Assembly: GCA_973895155.1 (NCBI GenBank)
Contig: OZ316894.1
Location: 12,648,001-12,712,000 of the forward strand
Direction: 5' to 3'
Length of the DNA: 64,000 bases
Origin: Marsupella aquatica
Taxonomy: Eukaryota; Marchantiophyta
Part shown: one piece after another, positions 11,762 through 22,530 of the stretch
How positions within the stretch are numbered: the first letter of the stretch is position 1
Layout: every line of letters starts with the position of its first letter
The notes under the pieces: generated by a model
Told to the model about the DNA's origin: nothing
The model's database searches: none
Seen by the model: the letters and a program-made list of their open reading frames with translations, nothing else
Made by a program: the position numbers and the translations under genes

Positions 11762-12636
11762 TCCGCTCACCTTATGAATACCAGCAATTTTGTAATAGTG
11801 TCCCTACTCAGTTGAGTAGTTTTTGAGTATAAAGAGAGGTTTGGAATGAATGCAACAGAGTGAAGTCCGCACTTGAGCAGTGAATGAGAACGTCGAATCA
11901 GAGAGAGAGAGAAAGAGAGAAGGAATTTGCCTTATGCAGCAAGTCGTTACTCGTTAATCGCAACGATGAATGAATATTGTCTCATTGCGAACCAGAACCT
12001 TACGGGCCAGCGCCTCAAGGTATAGGTTGAACAGACAACTAGTGAAAAGCAGGGTCTGGTTGGAGATAGTGTGTTTTGAAGGCGATACACTGGTTGTCAT
12101 ACACCTCCATCATACAAGGGTAAACGTGATACTGGGGTACTTGCTTAGGGTAACCTTGTCATAGTCACCCACACAATCCGGAAATCAATTGCCAGGCAGG
12201 CAGATTCCAAGGACAGCCGGATTTAATCAGGTCACGGTTACTAAAAACCATGAATGTAGACAGCAGTGACGACAAGTCTTGCTCCTTGATTACCTTAAGA
12301 TCACTGGAACTGTGGATCTGTTCTATCGGTACCCATCTTATTTCCCGTCAGTTACTATACGAGAACATTCCGATTTGCTTGATCACTTACCGCGAGTGCT
12401 GTGGGTTCATTGAGATTGTGTATAGAGAGGGGTTGGTGTTGGCCGAGGCTGAAGTGCCTAAGAAGTGGAAGACGGAACTCGACATTCAAGAGCACTTGGT
12501 CGGATTCACTTACGGGGACTGTGTCGAGATAGAAGGAGTGCCGCCTCTCGAAGGACGGTTAATCGTTTAAACGAGATCACGGAGGAGAAGGTAGTTAAAT
12601 GGCCATTAATCGCAAGGTCGAAGTTGGCGTTTAACA
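11762..12636 (+). repeat. 5' LTR segment shared with the 3' LTR
   Basis: It is about 99% identical to 14339-15214. It contains a TATA box (TATAAA, 11828-11833) that would drive the retrotransposon transcript, and ends TTAACA immediately before the primer-binding region. A 106-codon open frame (12250-12570) remains open in both LTR copies. Confidence 0.9.
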
Positions 12637-12662
12637 TTTTTGGCGACCATACTGGGGAACGC
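12637..12662 (+). other. Candidate primer-binding site of the gypsy element
   Basis: TTTTTGGCGACCATACTGGG directly follows the 5' LTR, in the place and with the TGGCG start seen in many plant gypsy primer-binding sites. The exact tRNA was not matched. Confidence 0.5.
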
Positions 12663-13433
12663 CTCGTTGAGGGTTCCGAAAGAGGAGCAACTGCTACGAC
12701 CAGCACTCCGAACCAAGAGAGAAACGCGCAAATCCAGAAAGGCGAATGGGGGACATGAACTCGCCGAAGGAGTTCTGGACGATGCTCTATTTTGAGAAGG
12801 ATGCCGAAGCAGCAATCATAGCAACACTGAACGAGAAAGAGCACTCGATACTAGCCAGCGGGAGAAGTCGGGCACGAGAAGGCGATGTTATGATAATTGC
12901 TTACACCACGCCCACACACACAGAGTTGGTACTTCGAGAAGCGCATGGAGGAACCTGGAACATGAGGAGGCGAGCAATTCATTTGCAATCCTCTGTTCGG
13001 AGCAGCGGTTACAGCAATGACCATGCCACCAAGTGATCGATTACCTCAAGGCTACACGCAGTACTGCCTACCCAAGAGAAAGGAGGACCTTAGAAAACTC
13101 TTAGAATGGTGTCATTGGAATCGAAATGAGTACCCGGTTGCGATAGCATTCCATATAGGCAGAATCGCTAGGAAATTAAGTTTAAACTAGAGGAAACCGC
13201 AGGAGCTTGCCCAAGATGTATGATGTGGAGTCAACATGATAGTTTTGAGATTTCTATGTTAAACCAGTTATTAACAATGTGCTTTAACGGGGAACTCATG
13301 GCTCCAGAAGCCTGCACTCCTAGTTTAAGCGAATAGGAGTCATTTCGCAGAGGGCATAGCCGCAGTTGAGCAAAGGAGAGAGAGGAACTGATTAATAGAA
13401 GTTATAGCATTAGTCAAGTTATAGCAGACCACC

Positions 13434-14338
13434 TTGCAGGATATAGCAGAGAAGGTGGTGGGATGGAGTGCCACCGAAGAAGAGCACATTCAGAAGGTCG
13501 ATTTGAGTGACACTGAACGACCACGAGAAGTAAAGATAGGGAAACACCTTTCCCCCGAGCTCAAAGAGGAACTTGTTACCCTACTCGCCGAATTCCGAGA
13601 TGTTTTTGCCTGGGATTACACGAAGTTAAAGGGAGTTCCAGAGTCAATTGGCGTACATCGAATCTGACTCGTACCAGGATCAGTACCGGTGCAGACACAA
13701 TGATATAGGATGAACCCCAACTATGCAGAAAAGGTAAAAGAAGAAATCCAAAGGCTCCTTGATGCCCAAATTCATTGAACCTGTTAAGCGTTATACGTGG
13801 CTATCCCCGATAGTCGTAGTACCTAAGAAAAATGGGAAGTTAAGAGTCTGCATTGATTTCAGAAAGTTAAACGCAGCGACCATAAAAGATCCTTTTCCGG
13901 TACCCTTTCTAGAAGCAGTTCTGGATGTGGTAGCAGGAAAGTCAGCTTACTCATTTTTAGATGGGTACAACGGGTACAGTCAGGTCCGGTTAGCCACAGA
14001 AGCAAGGGAGCTGACCACTTTCATTACGGAATGGGGCGCTTTCCAGTGTCTCGTATTACCCTTTGGATTATGCAATGGGCCTAGTACATTCCAACGATTA
14101 ATGATGATGTTATTTCATGAGTATTTGAATCAGTTTATGCAAATCTTCCTAGATGACTTCACCATATACGGAGAGGAAGAGCAACATATAGGTCATCTCA
14201 GATTATGCCTCTTAAGATGTAGGGAAGGGGGAATCAGCCTGAACCCTGATAAGTGCACCTTCTTTGTACCATCGGGCAAGATATTAGGACACATAGTTTG
14301 TAAACAGGGCTTGTTAGTAGACCCAGATAAGATAAAAA
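13434..14338 (+). pseudogene. gypsy pol fragment: pre-RT region and reverse transcriptase (broken)
   Basis: The frame at 13434-13667 gives the pre-RT region with LLAEFRDVFAWDYTKLKGVP, typical of Ty3/gypsy pol. After in-frame stops around 13668-13790, the RT palm follows (13759-14338) with SPIVVVPKKNGKLRVCIDFR, then LPFGLCNGPSTFQ and the catalytic FLDD box at about 14148. The domain ends abruptly at VDPDKIKI, where the sequence switches to the 3' LTR. This is reverse transcriptase for retrotransposon replication and is inactive here. Confidence 0.9.
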
Positions 14339-15214
14339 TCCGCTCACCTTATGAATACCAGCAATTTTGTAATAGTGTCCCTACTCAGTTGAGTAGTTTT
14401 TGAGTATAAAGAGAGAGTTTGGAATGAATGCAACAGAGTGAAGTCCGCACTTGAGCAGTGAATGAGAACGTCGAATCAGAGAGAGAGAGAAAGAGAGAAG
14501 GAATTTGCCTTATGCAGCAAGTCGTTACTCGTTAATCGCAACGATGAATGAATATTGTCTCATTGCGAACCAGAACCTTACGGGCCAGCGCCTCAAGGTA
14601 TAGGTTGAACAGACAACTAGTGAAAAGCAGGGTCTGGTTGGAGATAGTGTGTTTTGAAGGCGATACACTGGTCGTCATACACCTCCATCATACAAGGGTA
14701 AACGTGATACTGGGGTACTTGCTTAGGGTAACCTTGTCATAGTCACCCACACAATCCGGAAATCAATTGCCAGGCAGGCAGATTCCAAGGACAGCCGGAT
14801 TTAATCAGGTCACGGTTACTAAAAACCATGAATGTAGACAGCAGTGACGACAAGTCTTGCTCCTTGATTACCTTAAGATCACTGGAACTGTGGATCTGTT
14901 CTATCGGTACCCATCTTATTTCCTGTCAGTTACTATACGAGAATATTCCGATTTGCTTGATCACTTACCGCGAGTGGTGTGGGTTCATTGAGATTGTGTA
15001 TAGAGAGGGGTTGGTGTTGGCCGAGGCTGAAGTGCCTAAGAAGTGGAAGACGGAACTCGACATTCAAGAGCACTTGGTCGGATTCACTTATGGGGACTGT
15101 GTCGAGATAGAAGGAGTGCCGCCTCTCGAAGGACGGTTAATCATTTAAATGAGATCACGGAGGAGAAGGTAGTTAAACGGCCATTAATCGCAAGGTCGAA
15201 GTTGGCGTTTAACA
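14339..15214 (+). repeat. 3' LTR, truncated at its 5' side
   Basis: This is the direct-repeat partner of 11762-12636. It begins at TCCG right after the reverse transcriptase reading frame, so about 0.95 kb of the LTR is missing on this side together with the rest of pol. It ends TTAACA at 15214. Confidence 0.9.
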
Positions 15215-15219
15215 CACAC

Positions 15220-15275
15220 CCATACTATACTTCGTCGCACATGATGTGCCACTTCCGTGGAAGTGACCCCCCGAG
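15220..15275. mobile_element. ~300 bp inverted-repeat element, copy 3, right part (split)
   Basis: It contains CTTCGTCGCACATGATGTGC and ends GTGACCCCCCGAG, the same right terminus as copies 1 and 2. It is followed by AAACCACG (15276-15283), a degraded match (5 of 8) to GAACCAGC left of the other half. The two pieces were separated by the gypsy insertion. Confidence 0.8.
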
Positions 15276-15283
15276 AAACCACG

Positions 15284-15540
15284 TACAATGCCTCCTCCAC
15301 AATTGGCACTTTGGGGTTCTTGTTCCTCTTCACCGCGTTGCTAGTGACACCCGAGAGGAAAGCAAAACTCTTCTTCAATACTCTACCAACAGTTTTCTGT
15401 GAACCTTCTCCCCAAACGTGGTCTGTACCCACTCAACCAAATCCTTGTTATTCAGCCCATTATTCTGTTGCTTGTGCTTACAAATGTCTCACTTCTGCTT
15501 GTGGCTCAAGGTCGTCAACTTCTTTCCCCCCATGATGACA
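15284..15540 (-). pseudogene. pogo-like transposase, N-terminal segment (broken)
   Basis: The minus strand opens with an ATG near 15536 followed by MGGKEVDDLEPQAEVRH, and after a frameshift gives NKNPKVPIVEEALY, the start of the CENP-B-type DNA-binding helix-turn-helix. The segment stops where a ~300 bp element was inserted. The WF residues expected after EEALY are encoded by the two copies of the 8 bp target duplication, which confirms that the two halves belong together. Confidence 0.75.
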
Positions 15541-15775
15541 GCGCTTCAGAGAACAGTGTGTGTCCCTAGTTGAGTGTTGCTCTTTGTCAGTCCTAAACCT
15601 GGATGCACTTCACCTTCTCTAGTGTAAACCTTGTGATTATGCTGTCAGGTCACACATAAATCTCTCATTCGGGCCTAAACCATCATACAGGCCCTGCCCA
15701 AATGCTTTAGTGCACTGTAGTACTCTATTTGTTTGTTTGCAGCATTATTATGGATACTTACTTGTAAGTACTCTA

Positions 15776-16989
15776 TGTAACTCTTTCAAACACTTATAAA
15801 TAAAAGCGTCTTGTCTACCTTACGCACTTACAGACGGTGCATATTTGGGCGCATTTACAAAGGAATGTGTTGTATTTTGGGGGGAAGACACCAACACCCT
15901 GCAGTTACCCACGGAATGCAATAATAAACCACTTATCCACTATACACTTTAATGTCTTTGGACAGTAGCAGCCGTACCACCATTGTCAATAATTGAATAC
16001 AAACATTTTTGAAATCAATCCTTACCATTAAGGGAGGTGTTTACAAAAGATAGCAAAACAAGAAACAAGAGTTAATAACAGAAACTGGTAGCAGCAAAAC
16101 AAAATTCGTAACAAGAAAATGGGTGGAATTGTTTTTTGAAAAAAAAATTTGGAGACAAAAAAAGTTTTGTTTTTTCGGTTGACCAGTTTTTTTGCTAGCG
16201 CCCAAAGCTAGCCAAAAATGTTGCATTGTTATATTTTTTTTAAATGACATGTTTTAGGGGACATTTTTAAATTGTCATTTTTCTTGGTAATAGTGATTTT
16301 TTCCTGGTAACAGCATATTAAAAAGAGGAAAAAAAACTTCCTGTTTACCTGTTTCCTGTCTCCGTCGCTATACCCCCATTCAGGAATGATGAAGAATAGG
16401 TGGCATATCCTATAAGACAAAAAATATTAATGTTGGAGTATTACTTGATGAACAATAGTCACAAGTGAACTTTTTGATAAGCACTCTGCACAACCCCTGA
16501 ATTGTCATGCAAAATATGTGTGTTGAACAAATGCCAATCGTCCGGCCCCTTTCTCTTGGAAGCTGCCAAGTGCCAGCCATAATCTTACCTTCCTGTGATG
16601 TTCATCTGTGAACATTGCAACGTACGTGCTGACAAAAACACTTCCAGCTAGTGAAGATGGATAAAGCTAACCTGGTTCACATTCATCAACTGAAATAGGC
16701 TTTGGGCATGTCATTGGCTCGAATATACATAACAACACACAGAGCAAGCCTTGTCTTGCAAGGGTTGGTAGCGTGCCATGATTGGGCCATCAAGGGATTC
16801 AACAATAGCCAATGCTTCTCCTTGCTTGGAACTGGTAAAGGAGAAACACTCCGGGAGACTCATACAACAGTTTTGCTCATGTCACAGCCACTTACTGCCA
16901 TACAACAGGATTTTATATGAATTCAATCAAGTGGGATTGCCCCGGCCATGAAAATTTCTGGTTCTCCTTCTCCTCTTTTGCTCTCTGTT
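15776..16989. other. Gene-free stretch
   Basis: AT-rich sequence with short open frames only. I see no domain, RNA gene or mobile-element terminus that I can defend. Confidence 0.5.
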
Positions 16990-17296
16990 CTCGGGGGCCT
17001 CAATCCAAGGGGTGTCCCATATCACGCTCAAAGTTTTGGGGGAATAAACACCCTAAAAGTTAAGTCAATAAAGTTTTTTTTAAGTAATTCTTTTACCCCT
17101 AACTTAATGGAATATTCCAAGAATATTCCCATATTTGATTTTAAAAAACCCTATGTTCTTATAATTCTTAAAATTGGATTAAAATAGCCCTAATGTTCTT
17201 CAACAAAAATTTAAAAGTATTTCACTAAACCCAATAAAAAAACCCTATACTTATTCGCGCGTGATGGGTCGGAAGAAAAGAAGTGAGGACCCCGGG
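16990..17296. mobile_element. ~300 bp inverted-repeat element, copy 4, with 8 bp target duplication
   Basis: A 307 bp element with termini CTCGGGGGCCTCA / CCCGGGGTCCTCA. It is flanked by TCTCTGTT (16982-16989) and TCTCCGTT (17297-17304), 7 of 8 identical. Internal GGAATATTCC and the order of CCCTA-rich stretches match copies 1-3. It has no coding capacity and is the most diverged of the four copies. Confidence 0.82.
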
Positions 17297-17367
17297 TCTC
17301 CGTTTTCTCCTTGCAACAGCTTGTCATACAAGAACACTCCTTGAAATTGTTAAAACCGGGCGTCATT

Positions 17368-17686
17368 GTTGAAGTCCCTAAGTTGTCCAATTCAACAATT
17401 AGATTTCTGATAACATCAGCCTTTGATTCAACCCAACTCATCCCATTTGCCTGGCTGAAAATTTGTGAGCTTTAAAGTTAAATTCAACTTGATACAATTC
17501 CACTTGGCTAGACTCAGTTGGTTCTCTGTTGAATTCCCTAAGTTGTCAATTTTGTTTTTGATAACATCAGACTTTGATTCAACTCAACTCATTCCATTTG
17601 TGGGGTTGGAAATCTGTGGGCTTTAAAGTTAAAGTCAACTTTATACAATTCCACTTGGCCAGACTCAGTTGGTTATCTGTTTAAAT
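17368..17686. repeat. 160 bp tandem duplication
   Basis: Two adjacent copies start at 17368 and 17528. Both contain CCCTAAGTTGTC, GATAACATCAG, GGGCTTTAAAGTTAA (or close) and CAATTCCACTTGGC. They are roughly 85% identical by eye. No coding capacity. Confidence 0.8.
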
Positions 17687-20600
17687 GTCGCTATTCCTTG
17701 TCATAATTTAAAGGTTGGGAATCCATCAACTTTCAAATTCAGTACAACAAAACTGTCTCATTCATTTTGTTCGATCTCACCGTCCCCTTTTCGCAACTGT
17801 CTAAGTGAGTGTCTTTTGGTCGGTTGTAGAATTATGGTTAAATCATTGTTTAAACACTCATAAATGTAATACAATTTTGGGAAAATATGTTTTGCTGATT
17901 TGCTGAAAGTGAATGAAACAGTTACTCATGAAACATTTTCTAGGTGCTGTTTGTATTTTAGTTACTTTTTACTTTTCTTTTATGGCATGACATCCCAAAG
18001 TTTACGGCAAAAGTGACGCAAACATGATTGGGGCAGTTATTTTGATTTGCAAAAACAAGTCCTTCGATCTTCTCTTCTCACATTTAGAAAAACTTTAGCC
18101 AAAGATTACATGACATTCAGGTGGAGTGGGTCCTCAATCCGTCTGTTAGTAAATTAATCTGGCACCATTGGCTGCACTTGGCTTTACAAGACCTTGGGGG
18201 CAATAAAAGGGTTTTTTGAATCCTTTTAGCCCCAGGACACTATATTTAGTGTGTACAATGGCACTCCAGTTGATCATTAATTTTTTTGGGGGAACACTTT
18301 ACTAATATTGGGTGGTTTAGGGGACAAGTTAGTAAAAAGCTGTTTTTTAATAACCACTTTAAAGCAAGAATAAATTAGTTTTGGATGACTTCATACTTTT
18401 GGGTCAATGCTTATTCCTTTATAGAGTGGTGGCCCCACTTCTCTCCCCACGTGTCATCTTTCTAGTAGACAAGTGTTTAGCTCAACTAATGTGAATACCT
18501 TTCAAAACATGGTGGGCATTTCATGTTTTTGTCAAGATGACCTAGGTTAGCGACATGTAAGTCACTCAAAACCATAAACTTAGAAAATAGAACTCTGAGC
18601 TGTAGTTGAAAGTGGAGGGGTTGCCATCATCTTTAAAGGTTTGTTTCTCACACCCTTTAGATGTCATCACATTCTTGGGAAGAGATAGCTTAGGTATCCA
18701 TAGTGTATGAAAATTGGTTTAATTTATCTTGAATATAAGGATAAAACAACATATTCTAACCAAGGCTGAGCAAGATTGAAAATAATGTAGACCTAAAGAG
18801 TCTCAAAGCTCAAAAATACAAAGGATGCACCTTGTCCAGAATAGGCTGAAACAAAAATACATATTAAACATCTCGTAAAACATCTCAATACCACAAAATA
18901 ACCTGAGTAGTCTCCCAAACAAGGCAACACTCTTTGTGTCTTAGGTAACTTAATAGTCCCCTATTGTGTCACTCTTTGTGTCTGACGTAACTTAATAGTC
19001 CCCAATTGTGTTTTCTAAATCTGATTATTGTACTTGTGGACAAACCATCGCTCAAAACACTAAAGCCCTATGTTTATTAAATTTTTCTGTTAGATTTATT
19101 TTTAAGATAAGATATAACTGCATCTTTCCAATCCCTTCCCTTCATATTTTAACTTCAAAAGCCATAGAAAACTTGTGCTATCGTATCATATTCAGATTTA
19201 TTAAAAGAAGAATTTGCTATCTTAAGTAATGAAAATGAAACTTTCTTAGAAAATGCAAATTCCAGAACGTAGGCAAGTGGGGAAGAGTCGCGCCAAAGTC
19301 TCGAAAAGTGTGTGTGAGGCAAGGGGGTGTGGGACAGGGCAGGTGAGCCACGGGAGACTGATAAAGATTTTAAAAGTAGATATAATATCAGAATTTGAGT
19401 GAGTAATAAATCTGTAGTGGCTCTATGTGGTCGAGGTCTTTGGTTGATGACAATCAAGTTCAGGGTCCGAGTCCTGACATCAACAATAGAAGCAAAATTC
19501 CAACGCCTAATCAAGCAGGTTCATGCGGAATCATAAAATGAGCCCATAGTTAGAGAATGGGTCTAAGTAGGTAAACTAAAATTCAAGAATACTTGTAAGA
19601 AAGAGTTCTACCTAGCTTCAAAATGGAAGACTAACAAAGACGAGAACCCTTATAGGCCAGAATTAAAATTAAAACAATTCATGAGATAATGGGGTTATTA
19701 GACTCTTATACGAAATAACATGGCTTAACAGACCCCAGAATTTTCAAACTTTCCCAATAGACCAAACCACATACATCTATGGTACTGCCCTTAGTATTGC
19801 CCCTTCCATAAAACAATAGGTCCCGCAAGTGCTGGAAGCTTTTGTCTGAAATTGAGAGTATGTATATTATAAGGGGAAACTGCCTTAGAGCAAGCCATGT
19901 GACTGAATTAGAGAGTCTTGCTTACTCCACTAGAGTTTGTGCAAAAGTCTTCCAAGCATAGCAAGGTTTGAGCTTGTGACCTCCACAGTACCACTTAAAG
20001 TGCACTGCTGGTTCACTCATACGGTAGGCAAAGTTGCCATTATTTATTTATGCACACAAATTCAAGCCTTCTTTATTAACTGTGTAGGGGTCGTGAAGAC
20101 AATTTGATAGTGGCAGTCTTGAGTGGAGGGGGACCGATGGGACCCCCTCCAATTGGTTCTTTTAGTGTGGGGCCAAGTAACGTCAGGGTACCAAGTCACT
20201 TATAAGAAGGAGGTATGGGTGCTTAGGGCTCTAGTGTCGGCACATAAATTCTGCAATGTCATATCTTCTGAGATTCTAGGAGTACCATTAGACGTGGCTG
20301 GTTTTACAACCGTAGACGACTCCATCACCATGGTAGGAATTGCGTTCTACTAACAAGAATAATATCGTGATTTGGTTGCAATAACCCAACAAAATGACAC
20401 CATCTGAATGGTGAACATATGTAGGGGTGGGTTGAGAGGACTTGAAAGGGAGGGGACTGTTAAGCGACAAGCTTTCCCCAGGGAGTCTACTAAGCCATTG
20501 TCTCCAATTCCCTTGTAAAAGAGTTAGTACAAATGAATTGGTGTGGTGCTATGCTCTTGTACACATGCAACCCAATAGAAATGGATTACTCTGGAACCAT

Positions 20601-22298
20601 GTCCATAATATTGACAATTGACCAAGGAAACACATGCTATGTTATATCTGTGTATCAATAACCTCAAATTTCTCATGGCTACTAAGGCTTGTTTAAATCT
20701 CAAAGCTACAAATGTATTGTCATGAGTTATCACACTAAATTAGTCTGATTACTGGTCCTTTTGAACATAAATAGAGGTGAGTACAGAAAAGCTTGCAAGA
20801 AAAAGATCCTTTATTATTCACACTCATTTATGATTAGTCCCCTTTCCCTGCAACCCCAAAGTTAAGTGATGCAGGCAGGGTTAGGGTCTAGAGGCTTCAC
20901 TCTAGACCTAGGCCATGAAAATAGGTTTCTATCTTGAATTACAAATAAAATTGCATTTTGTGTGATAACATATAATGAACAAGCAGCCCTGTAGGGGGGC
21001 ACTTGGTTTAGGGTTGAAAATGTCGGTTGGCTCAAATGATGGATTTCTTCACTTTGCAAAACACCTTGGCTTATGCAATGTTGTATAAGGCAACTAGAAA
21101 GCCAATTTAGCAAGACTCCCAAAGTTTAATATAACGATGACTCTTACATTGTGTGCATGACCAGTGCTTCTTTACTTCCGTTATGATTTGACTTGTGCGC
21201 CCAATGCCATGAGGTGCACAGTTGTGGTTGGGGTCATGTCTTCAAAGCAATGAGGATAAGGTTCATGGAAACCTTGATTCTGTGAGTTTTTTTGTCATCT
21301 GACAAGCACCTCTAATATGGCCCATTAATTACCTAATATCACAAAAATAGTGGTTGGGGACACCGTGCCATGCCCTGGGGAGTTCAAATTTAATTTCAGG
21401 AATTCTCAAATGCCACCAAGTTTGAATTTTCTTGCTAAGTCTGCACTCGGTGTCCACTTTTGCATTTTTGGGAAATTTTGACACTCACATATGAGCTTTA
21501 ACTTACCATTGTTTCTTCTTTGAACACTCATCAGCTGTCTTGCTATTTTTCCAAATCTTTCATGATGTTCCTTTGAAATCTGGTGTTAAAAGTTTATTTA
21601 CATTACTTAAAGGTTACTATTATGCTAGCCTCTGTCCCATAGCTCTCCTTCCACTCCTTGTACCCTGGGCTTGTACCCTTCACCTGGTTGGGTGCCATAC
21701 CCAGAGCCCTCCAAAATGTAATGCTTCCCAAAAAAAGAGTACCCATCCCCCCAAACAATAAAATTTGGTGTTAAGAGTTTATCTGTATTACACAAAGTTG
21801 ACTTTTAGGCTAGCTAATTCCATCCGATAGCCTTATCGTCAACACGGCAGTAGCACTCTGGCCTTCATCCAAAGCCCTCTAGCCTCCACCCAATAGCTCT
21901 TTTCCCTCCATCCCAAAGCTCTCGGGGCCTCCAGTTTTGGGGCCTCCAGTTTAACACCTTCAGTCCCATAATTTCATGCATTTGAGTTGTTGAGGTTTAT
22001 TGGCTATCATGCATTTTAGCTTTTTGGGCAAATGAGTATTTTCCTAGATGACGCAAAGAGCACACTCAGAAGCTTTACCCAGCATCACGCAATGGTTAAT
22101 TTGTTTTTTCTCCTCTAAGCACAAAAATGGGGCAGAAAACACTCAAAAAAGAGCAAAGCTTTGATTTTATGAAACCAGCCAATTTGCCCCTTTGATAGGC
22201 TTGTTCTAACCTTGTCACTTACTCACCCAAAAAATTTGCAAAAGCCGTGCAAAAGGTGGCCATTTGTGCTTACTATCCTCACCCATAAACCCAAAGTA
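17687..22298. other. Gene-free stretch
   Basis: No gene recognised. It holds a 42 bp tandem duplication at 18928-19011 (CACTCTTTGTGTCT... unit, two copies) and a weak SINE-like box pair at 19417-19473. Several C- or G-rich patches (19250-19340, 21640-21960) have open frames without domain signatures. Confidence 0.5.
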
Positions 22299-22530
22299 GA
22301 GTGGTCTAGCTCAGGTGGCCATGGGAATGGGACCTGGAGCTAGCAGGTTCAACACCCACTCTCTCACCAGGTGGGGGGCAAATTGGTGGATATGTGAGTG
22401 TGGGGTTTGGCCATATGTCATACAACCTCTTGTGATTGGGGGCATGCAATATCACAAATTCAGGTTGGGGTTGACTTGCAGGTGGGGGAGTTTAGGAAAA
22501 ACTTGCATGCAAAACAATTGTTATTGTTAA
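22299..22530 (+). mobile_element. tRNA-derived SINE candidate
   Basis: An internal RNA polymerase III promoter is visible: A box TAGCTCAGGTGG (22307-22318) and B box GGTTCAACACC (22346-22356), about 40 bases apart as in tRNA-derived SINEs. A tRNA-unrelated body follows, ending near 22530 in a TTGTTATTGTT tail. The head does not fold as a complete tRNA, so it is not called as a tRNA gene. The 3' limit and target duplication are not certain. Confidence 0.5.

Larger units (their letters stand above)
10799..15214 (+). mobile_element. Decayed Ty3/gypsy LTR retrotransposon inserted in copy 3 of the 300 bp element
   Basis: The 5' LTR runs from about 10799 (or 10833, a TGTCAAC start) to 12636. The 3' LTR, truncated at its 5' side, is 14339-15214. 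Candidate target duplication: TACAC (10794-10798) against CACAC (15215-15219), 4 of 5. The internal region is only 1.7 kb and ends inside the reverse transcriptase domain, so protease, most of gag, RNase H and integrase are missing. The shared 875 bp of the two LTRs differ at only about ten positions, mostly C/T or G/A, so insertion was fairly recent relative to the host pogo element. Confidence 0.85.
8677..15775 (-). mobile_element. pogo/Tigger-like DNA transposon, interrupted by three nested insertions
   Basis: The element carries a CENP-B/pogo-type transposase read right to left. Ends: TAGAGTACTTACA at 8677-8689 and its inverse at 15763-15775, where the outer TA would be the TA target duplication of Tc1/mariner elements. 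An inner alternative right end at 15725 (TA at 15726) also fits, through a longer but gapped match. Removing the two ~300 bp elements, the gypsy retrotransposon and their target duplications leaves about 2.0 kb, the expected size for a pogo element. The 5' part of the transposase gene lies at 15284-15540 and the 3' part at 8740-10024. Confidence 0.8.

Noticed and set aside
15713-15727. Alternative right end of the pogo element at 15725
   Set aside because: It gives a longer but gapped match to the left end. The 13-base exact match ending at 15775 was preferred, but the alternative cannot be excluded.
19900-19990. Another SINE or tRNA-like segment (AGGTTTGAGC...)
   Set aside because: There is no matching A box at the right distance.
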